This document shows, piece by piece, positions 5,305-6,139 of a DNA stretch of 6,139 bases. The notes beneath the pieces were generated by a model. It was not told the DNA's origin. It ran no database searches and worked only from the letters and a program-made list of their open reading frames with translations. A program made the position numbers and the translations under genes. The DNA is from Thermodesulfovibrionales bacterium (lineage in GTDB: Bacteria > Nitrospirota > Thermodesulfovibrionia > Thermodesulfovibrionales > UBA1546). The first letter of the stretch is position 1. Each line of letters opens with the position of its first letter. The DNA lies in the NCBI GenBank assembly GCA_030018605.1, contig JASEHP010000096.1, forward strand, positions 1-6,139, given 5' to 3'.

Positions 5305-6139
5305 CTAATCGTTAACAACAGTCTTTTTCTTATTCAAGGCTGTAACCAGCACTTTTTTATTATTTGGCTTTTTGGTTTTTACGGTCTTGGTTTTATTTGA
5401 TTTTTTATAGGATGACTTTCTGTTGTCATACCTGTCATCTCTATCAGGCTGGAATTTTTCTTTTGGAGGCAGGTTTATCTCAGCCCCGGGCTGAAGCGGC
5501 CGTACCTTATCCATTGAATTGAGCGCAAGGACTGCCTTTACAGACAGGCCTGATTTCTTGGCGATCTTTTCTATAGTGTCACCTTTTTTGACAGTATATG
5601 CAGAAACGGTGAATCTCTCATCCTCAGGGGTTTCAGCAAGATTTTTCATGAAAATCTCCTTTGTCCCCGCCGGAATCCTGAGCATGTAAGCAGGTATGCC
5701 TGGAGGCGTGCACCACCTTCTGAGTTCAGGGTTCAACTCTTTTATTGTTTCTATTGTCGTATCAGCACATTTTGCGACAATCTCAAGGTCAATCGGTCCG
5801 CTTATCATAAACTCATCGTAATTCAGCGGCTGATGATATTCAATGTTCCTGAATCCGAATTCTTCAGGATTAGCGGCAATATTGCTTGCTGCTATAAATC
5901 TGGGGACATAATTTTTTGTCTCGCTTTTTATATGGCGGGTATTAAGCAACGGCCAGTAATCACCGCTCTTTGAGCGTTTTAGTGCCTTAAGTATCCTGCC
6001 CTCGCCTGCATTGTACGCAGCCATTGCAAGGTTCCACGAGCCGAACATTTCATAGAGGTCGCTGAGATAATTTGCCGCCGCCGCTGTTGATTTTGCCGGA
6101 TCTCTTCTTTCATCTCTCCACCAGTCTATTACAAGTCCG
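5305..6139 (-). CDS. mltD: Membrane-bound lytic transglycosylase with LysM domain (MltD-like), 5' end outside window
   Basis: Lytic transglycosylases cut peptidoglycan between MurNAc and GlcNAc, forming anhydro-MurNAc, in the periplasm. The reading frame stays open to the right window edge, so an ATG at 6048 is internal. The 277 visible residues begin with the second half of the GH23 SLT domain: WWRDERRDP, then KSTAAAANYL, LAMAAYNAGEGR (about 37-48) and KNYVPRFIAA (75-84). The catalytic glutamate lies further upstream, outside the window. Next comes a degenerate LysM-like stretch (about 117-156, with EIVAKCADTTIETIKELNP), then one clear LysM domain (about 181-224, YTVKKGDTIEKIAKKSG). A lysine-rich tail of about 50 residues ends in TAG. 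This SLT-LysM order fits MltD. The gene converges on the TPR gene and no terminator is evident between them. Confidence 0.92.
   Translation of the reverse strand, partial: GLVIDWWRDERRDPAKSTAAAANYLSDLYEMFGSWNLAMAAYNAGEGRILKALKRSKSGDYWPLLNTRHIKSETKNYVPRFIAASNIAANPEEFGFRNIEYHQPLNYDEFMISGPIDLEIVAKCADTTIETIKELNPELRRWCTPPGIPAYMLRIPAGTKEIFMKNLAETPEDERFTVSAYTVKKGDTIEKIAKKSGLSVKAVLALNSMDKVRPLQPGAEINLPPKEKFQPDRDDRYDNRKSSYKKSNKTKTVKTKKPNNKKVLVTALNKKKTVVND

Noticed and set aside
5339..5358. Possible intrinsic terminator for the TPR gene (GCTG-TAAC-CAGC followed by six T)
   Set aside because: The stem is only 4 bp and lies inside the coding region of the convergent transglycosylase, in a naturally T-rich (lysine codon) stretch. 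It is too weak to call.
6046..6048. ATG as the start of the transglycosylase gene
   Set aside because: The same frame continues upstream to the window edge with conserved SLT-domain residues (DERRDP, STAAAANYL), so this methionine is internal.

Overview
The window reads as chromosomal housekeeping DNA from a moderate-GC bacterium. Protein style (lysine-rich, AGG/AGA arginine codons, a SerA with an ASB plus ACT tail, an MltD-type LysM transglycosylase) and gene neighbourhood suggest an anaerobic Nitrospirota (Thermodesulfovibrio-like) or deltaproteobacterial relative. That placement is an inference, not something read directly from a marker gene. No rRNA, tRNA, CRISPR array or intact mobile element is visible.

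Layout, left to right. Positions 1-60 hold two direct copies of a 17-base word, probably the outer end of a mobile or repeat element lying to the left. A possible sigma70-type promoter follows, then serA (138-1718, serine biosynthesis). A 100-base gap with nested inverted repeats leads to purA (1819-3105, AMP biosynthesis). A second gap carries a strong 14-bp inverted repeat and leads to a comF-type phosphoribosyltransferase gene that lacks a normal start codon at its expected N-terminus. Tightly behind comF come a PHP-domain phosphoesterase gene (3930-4586) and a membrane-anchored TPR protein gene (4586-5278). These three genes probably form one operon. A lytic transglycosylase gene with LysM domain (mltD-like) converges from the right and runs off the window, so its N-terminal part and catalytic glutamate are not seen.

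How the genes fit together: serA and purA are biosynthetic enzymes of the cytoplasm. The comF-PHP-TPR cluster has no obvious shared pathway. The TPR protein and the convergent MltD-like enzyme would both act at the cell envelope.

The observations most worth checking are the missing canonical start of comF (best candidate an AUU codon at 3198 behind a GAGGGG site) and the two palindromic elements after serA and purA. Those two elements share an architecture (inner hairpin with a six-base homopolymer loop inside a longer outer stem) but not a sequence. I see no convincing new multi-gene system here.
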